From JBDKUD01 sp050943315 (GTDB lineage Bacteria > Bacillota > Syntrophomonadia > Syntrophomonadales > Syntrophomonadaceae), in the NCBI GenBank assembly GCA_050943315.1, contig JBMNOY010000013.1:1-43312 (forward strand): a DNA stretch of 43,312 nucleotides. The letters are read 5' to 3'. This document shows, piece by piece, positions 40,012 to 43,312 of the stretch. Position numbers and translations under genes: made by a program. Below the pieces are notes generated by a model that did not search any database, was not told the origin of the DNA, and was given only the letters and a program-made list of their open reading frames with translations. The stretch's first letter is position 1. Each line of letters begins with the position of its first letter.

Positions 40012-40820
40012 TATGTAGCCCCTTCTCTGCATTCCGGTATATTTTTATTGACCCAGGCTGGTGCTCTAAAGTAGCCAAAGGTTTGAATTGTACGCGGATC
40101 AGCAAAAACTTCCTGCGGAGTACCGGTGCATTGTACTGTTTGGTTTAATAATACCACTTGATCGGCATACTTGGAGACTAGTGTTAAGTCATGTGACACC
40201 AAAATTATTGATAAATCATACTGGTGCCGCAAACTGGAAACCATATGGTAAAACAACTCCATACCGCGTTGATCTATTCCGGAAACCGGTTCGTCCAGAA
40301 GCAACAGGTCAGGTATGGGATCTAATGCCAAAGCGAGAAGAACGCGTTGCAGTTCACCGCCGGAAAGAGCCCCCAGACGACGATGCAATAGATGTTCGGC
40401 CTGCACCCGGGCCAGATTCCGGCGCGTATTATTTATGACTCTTGAGGAGGGGCGGATCCATACCGGGAACATAGTTAGGCTGGCAGCGAATAAATCCAGT
40501 ACACTGATTGGTGAGCCTAAATCAAAATCCAAACGTTGAGGAACATAACCAATCACCGGGTGATCAGTGTGCAAACCTGCAGCATTAAGGTAGTGCAGTT
40601 CCCCGGAGTGAGGAATCTCGCCCAGTATTGCCTTGAGCAGAGTGCTTTTTCCTGCCCCGTTAGGGCCAATGATAGCTGTAAGTTCACCACAGTGAACATG
40701 AAAATTAATGGCTTTTAGTATAACGCTATTGCCCCTGGTTACACCGAAATTCTCCACTTTGGTACAGCACAAACCACAAGGCGCCTTACGGAACTTTTGA
40801 TTAGAAATATTTATGGGCAT
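40011..40820 (-). CDS. znuC: Metal (zinc/manganese) ABC transporter ATP-binding protein
   Basis: The 269-residue ATPase has Walker A GPNGAGKST, the Q-loop region YVPQRLDFD, signature LSGGELQRV and Walker B LLLLDEPVSGID, followed by the SHDLTL switch. It begins MPINISNQKF with a short N-terminal extension carrying CGLCC, a cysteine cluster unusual for this family. It overlaps both neighbours by TAATG, so the three transport genes are translationally coupled. Confidence 0.94.
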   Translation of the reverse strand: MPINISNQKFRKAPCGLCCTKVENFGVTRGNSVILKAINFHVHCGELTAIIGPNGAGKSTLLKAILGEIPHSGELHYLNAAGLHTDHPVIGYVPQRLDFDLGSPISVLDLFAASLTMFPVWIRPSSRVINNTRRNLARVQAEHLLHRRLGALSGGELQRVLLALALDPIPDLLLLDEPVSGIDQRGMELFYHMVSSLRHQYDLSIILVSHDLTLVSKYADQVVLLNQTVQCTGTPQEVFADPRTIQTFGYFRAPAWVNKNIPECREGAT

Positions 40821-41737
40821 TACTTTAACGCTCCTTTTAAAGTCGCCAGATTAGTTTCCATTATCTTTATATAGGCATCCGGCGAATCTGGTCCGCTTAC
40901 CGCCGGGTCGAGATAATAAACCTTAATCCCGGTCTCCCGGGCAATAGTCTCGGCTGCCCCCGAGGAATATTGCGGTTCGGCAAAAATTGCCTGGGCCTTA
41001 GATCTCTTAACCGTATCTACAATCTCTGCCAATTCACTGGCACTGGGCTCTGAGCCGGGTTCCCGTTCCACTACAGCTACAATATTAAGATTGTATTCCC
41101 GGGCAAAATAAGGAAAAGCTTCGTGAAATGTAACTATGTTGCGATTGGATACTCCCGCCAATTCCCGGTGCATTTTTTCCGCGAGGATTTCCAGCTTTTT
41201 AATATATTTGCTGGCATTGGATTGGTACTTTTGGCTATGTTCGGGATCAGCCAAGGATAACTGCCGGGTGATATTTTTTACTTCCTGAATCGCATAGTGA
41301 ACACTTACCCACACATGGGGATTATCTTCCTGGGTGGTACTATTCTTTATCAAGGGTATACCTTCACTGGCTTCGATTACTTTAAGATCAGGCTGTTGCT
41401 CAACTACTTTATCCAGGAAAGATTCCATTCCAGCTCCGTTAACGATTAAAACATCAGCTTTTTCTAAAGTCAGCAAGTTCTCCGGGCTAAGCTGGTAATC
41501 GTGTAAGCACCCGGTTTGAGGACTGGCAAGATTAATAACCTCTACACCGGGTATATTATCAGCAATATTCAGAGCCATAATATACATAGGGTAAAATGAG
41601 GTTACCATTGTAAACTTACTGCTGGTTGATACTGCCTCTGGAGAAGTTGTTGCGGGTCTCTCCGTACAACCGGCCAACCAAACCAGGGTAATGGCCAAGA
41701 CTAACACTCTAACTAGACCAGTTTTGTTTAAATACAA
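40820..41737 (-). CDS. znuA: Metal-binding lipoprotein of the zinc/manganese ABC transporter
   Basis: The 305-residue protein has a lipoprotein signal (lipobox LAGC at about residue 24) and the cluster A-I metal-binding fold: MVTSFYPMYIMALNIA, LIVNGAGMESFLD, NPHVWVS, VTFHEAFPYFARE and IFAEPQYSSGAAE. No His-rich loop is present, so zinc against manganese is not decided by sequence; the Zur-like box favours zinc. It starts at TTG 41737. It lies just downstream of that box. Confidence 0.93.
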   Translation of the reverse strand: MYLNKTGLVRVLVLAITLVWLAGCTERPATTSPEAVSTSSKFTMVTSFYPMYIMALNIADNIPGVEVINLASPQTGCLHDYQLSPENLLTLEKADVLIVNGAGMESFLDKVVEQQPDLKVIEASEGIPLIKNSTTQEDNPHVWVSVHYAIQEVKNITRQLSLADPEHSQKYQSNASKYIKKLEILAEKMHRELAGVSNRNIVTFHEAFPYFAREYNLNIVAVVEREPGSEPSASELAEIVDTVKRSKAQAIFAEPQYSSGAAETIARETGIKVYYLDPAVSGPDSPDAYIKIMETNLATLKGALK

Positions 41738-41756
41738 ATTGCGTCATCCTTTTCCT

Positions 41757-41777
41757 TAATAGTAACGATTACTATTA
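41757..41777. promoter_or_regulatory. Zur/Fur-like operator before znuA
   Basis: A perfect 9-base palindrome (TAATAGTAA-N3-TTACTATTA) lies 20 bases before the znuA start codon. It resembles Gram-positive Zur and Fur-family boxes. The operon's last gene is a Fur-family repressor, so autoregulation is likely. Confidence 0.72.
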
Positions 41778-41951
41778 TTGTTATACAGTAATTACTTCAT
41801 GTCAACTATACGTGTTGACATGAGATCGACCTATCCAGAAATTATCTCCATTCCGGGCAGATTTGAACCATCAACAATTTTACTCGCATAAAGTGTACTT
41901 GGTAGGCAAAAATAAATATTGTTAAATACATTTAGTTTAGGAGGTTTTCTT

Positions 41952-42908
41952 GTGCGCTATCGCGGCGTGGTATTAATACTTATGGCATTTATTATTTGTC
42001 TTGCGGCACTGGTCCGGGATGGCCAGGCGAATGATAAGCCCAGAGAAGAAGTACCTATGACTAAAATCGACCGCACCGATTTCCCGGTATTGTGGCTTAG
42101 TGAACCTAATTTACAAGGTGAAGCGACCTGGATGATTCAGGCGCGTTTAAAAGAACTGGGCTATGAAATAACTCCTACTGGAATTTATGATTATAATACC
42201 TCAGAGTCCATACGGCTATTTCAGACGGCGAACAATTTAAAGGCGGATGGAATAGTTAACCAAAAGGTTTGGGAAAAGTTAATGATTAATAATCTCAGTA
42301 CCGCATGTGTTGCATCCCCCCAGGAGAAAACCCGTAAAATGATAGAAATAGATATTAGCAAACATCAACTCATATTGTTTGAAAACGGCAAAATAATAAA
42401 ACAATATCCGGTCGGGGTGGGAAAAAGTTCGACACCGTCACCACTGGGAGAATGGAAAGTTATTAATAAAGGCAGAAATTGGGGTAATGGTTTTGGGACC
42501 AGATGGATGGGCCTTAATGTACCCTGGGGTATATACGGTATACATGGTACAAACAAACCGTATTCCATAGGTGCCTCTATGTCTCACGGCTGTATTCGCA
42601 TGCAAAATCGTCACGTGGAGGAATTATATCCTCTGGTGCCCGTGGGAACCATGGTAAGAATAGTGGAGAACGGCAAGATGTTTCCTGACCAACTGCAACC
42701 GGTAAAAATCCAAAAGAACAGTTCCGGACAAAAAGTGGTTTATGTTCAGAGCAGGCTTAAAGAGTTGGGTATAATATTTGATAACGCCGATGGCCGGTTT
42801 GGAAGCATGACTGAGCTGGCGGTAAAGTATTATCAGGCGTGGCATAATCTTGAGCCCACCGGGGTGGTAGACGCTGAAACTTATCGTTCTCTGGGAATGA
42901 TAAAATAG
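41952..42908 (+). CDS. Secreted L,D-transpeptidase (YkuD) with two peptidoglycan-binding domains
   Basis: The protein of about 318 residues starts at GTG 41952, six bases after TAGGAGGT. A signal or membrane segment (VVLILMAFIICLAALV) is followed by a PG-binding-1 domain (about 55-110). The YkuD catalytic domain comes next (about 130-245; GIHGTNKPYS and the catalytic SHGCIRM), and a second PG-binding-1 domain ends the protein. It probably makes 3-3 cross-links or attaches proteins to the wall. A longer TTG start at 41919 is less likely. Confidence 0.94.
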   Translation: MRYRGVVLILMAFIICLAALVRDGQANDKPREEVPMTKIDRTDFPVLWLSEPNLQGEATWMIQARLKELGYEITPTGIYDYNTSESIRLFQTANNLKADGIVNQKVWEKLMINNLSTACVASPQEKTRKMIEIDISKHQLILFENGKIIKQYPVGVGKSSTPSPLGEWKVINKGRNWGNGFGTRWMGLNVPWGIYGIHGTNKPYSIGASMSHGCIRMQNRHVEELYPLVPVGTMVRIVENGKMFPDQLQPVKIQKNSSGQKVVYVQSRLKELGIIFDNADGRFGSMTELAVKYYQAWHNLEPTGVVDAETYRSLGMIK

Positions 42909-42984
42909 ATAAATGAAGCCTAACCGCTCGGGTTTTCACCGTTAACGCACACCTATTCCTCCTTTCGGCACTGTTATTAATTAA

Positions 42985-43019
42985 GAAAAGGCCAGGCTGT
43001 TTATGACTTGGCTTTTTTT
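42985..43019 (+). terminator. Probable terminator after the L,D-transpeptidase gene
   Basis: An imperfect stem (AAAAGGCCAGGC with GACTTGGCTTTTT) over a short loop ends in a run of seven T. It lies about 80 bases after the stop codon. Confidence 0.6.
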
Positions 43020-43204
43020 ATATTCCCGTCTCTTTCTCAGCCTGTTGGTTACCAGCTCTCCCGATCATAAAATGTAGTTATCTGTCGGCAAAAATGAATT
43101 GGGACTTAGAAAAAGGATAATCAGCAGTATTATGGAATATATCTTTTAGGTTGCTGCCAGGTTATCCTTTTATAAGGATATTTGTCAATAAAGGAGGTTA
43201 TAAA

Positions 43205-43312
43205 ATGGCTGATGAGACACAAATGGTGGTGTTCAAACTAATAGGGGACAACACAGTATGTGAATACGGAATTCCCATTACCCAAGTTCAGGAGATCATA
43301 CCTATGGCCCAA
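43205..43312 (+). CDS. cheW: CheW coupling protein (partial, N-terminus)
   Basis: The first 36 codons of a CheW domain run off the right edge. The protein starts MADETQMVVFKLIGDN, followed by YGIPITQVQEIIPMAQ. It most resembles the third CheW domain of the protein at 13327 (QMVVFKLAGEQYGI and ITQVQEI). AAAGGAGG lies seven bases before the ATG. A second set of chemosensory genes may follow outside the window. Confidence 0.9.
   Translation, partial: MADETQMVVFKLIGDNTVCEYGIPITQVQEIIPMAQ

Overview
The window looks like chromosome of an anaerobic, spore-forming, moderately low-GC Firmicute. The gene content suggests a Desulfotomaculum/Pelotomaculum-type member of the Peptococcaceae, but that placement is inferred. 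The evidence is strong AGGAGG ribosome sites with frequent TTG/GTG starts, a tungsten aldehyde:ferredoxin oxidoreductase, a four-subunit 2-oxoacid:ferredoxin oxidoreductase, CotF-like spore coat genes, DegV, VanW and KtrAB. No phage, complete insertion sequence, CRISPR array, rRNA or tRNA was seen.

Layout. (1) 1-2600, minus strand: a 16-cysteine ferredoxin, a tungsten AOR and the start of a NuoE-like subunit, behind a near-perfect sigma-54 promoter and a structured leader. (2) 2600-3425: a regulatory intergenic region with two divergent sigma-54 promoters, each with its own upstream palindrome. (3) 3426-17329, plus strand: one long chemosensory operon. Its order is HEAT protein, CheR, CheY, a multi-HPt CheA, ParA, a small TPR protein with a ParB-like N-terminus, a lidless Hsp70, a soluble receptor with two signalling tips, a triple CheW with a basic tail, CheB, CheY and two CheX-like phosphatases. 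A convergent NtrC-type sigma-54 activator follows (17333-18766). (4) 19029-22971: spermidine-synthase-like, hemolysin III, MFS and DegV genes. (5) 23028-29114, minus strand: glycosyltransferase, glycoside hydrolase, VanW, two CotF-like genes and KtrB/KtrA. (6) 29404-32118: DedA, DUF502 and a stretch with a small ORF, a likely small RNA, a truncated gene and a dispersed repeat. (7) 32140-35861: the 2-oxoacid oxidoreductase operon and a FadR-type regulator. (8) 35862-36550: decayed DNA including a DUF262 pseudogene. (9) 36681-43312: a thioredoxin-domain YyaL protein, the znuACB-zur operon with a Zur-like box, an L,D-transpeptidase and the start of another CheW gene.

The main find is the chemosensory operon. 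It has no transmembrane receptor and no flagellar or pilus gene. It combines a CheA with two active and one apparently dead HPt domain, a soluble two-tip receptor, three fused CheW domains, a ParA with a candidate ParB-like partner, and an Hsp70 lacking its lid. It is probably a ParA-positioned cytoplasmic signalling array. Its output may be transcription through the adjacent sigma-54 activator, since the operon itself has a sigma-54 promoter and an upstream palindrome. A second find is a candidate small RNA (about 30447-30561) with its own terminator. It carries 25 bases perfectly complementary to the ferredoxin-AOR mRNA, just upstream of the AOR start codon.
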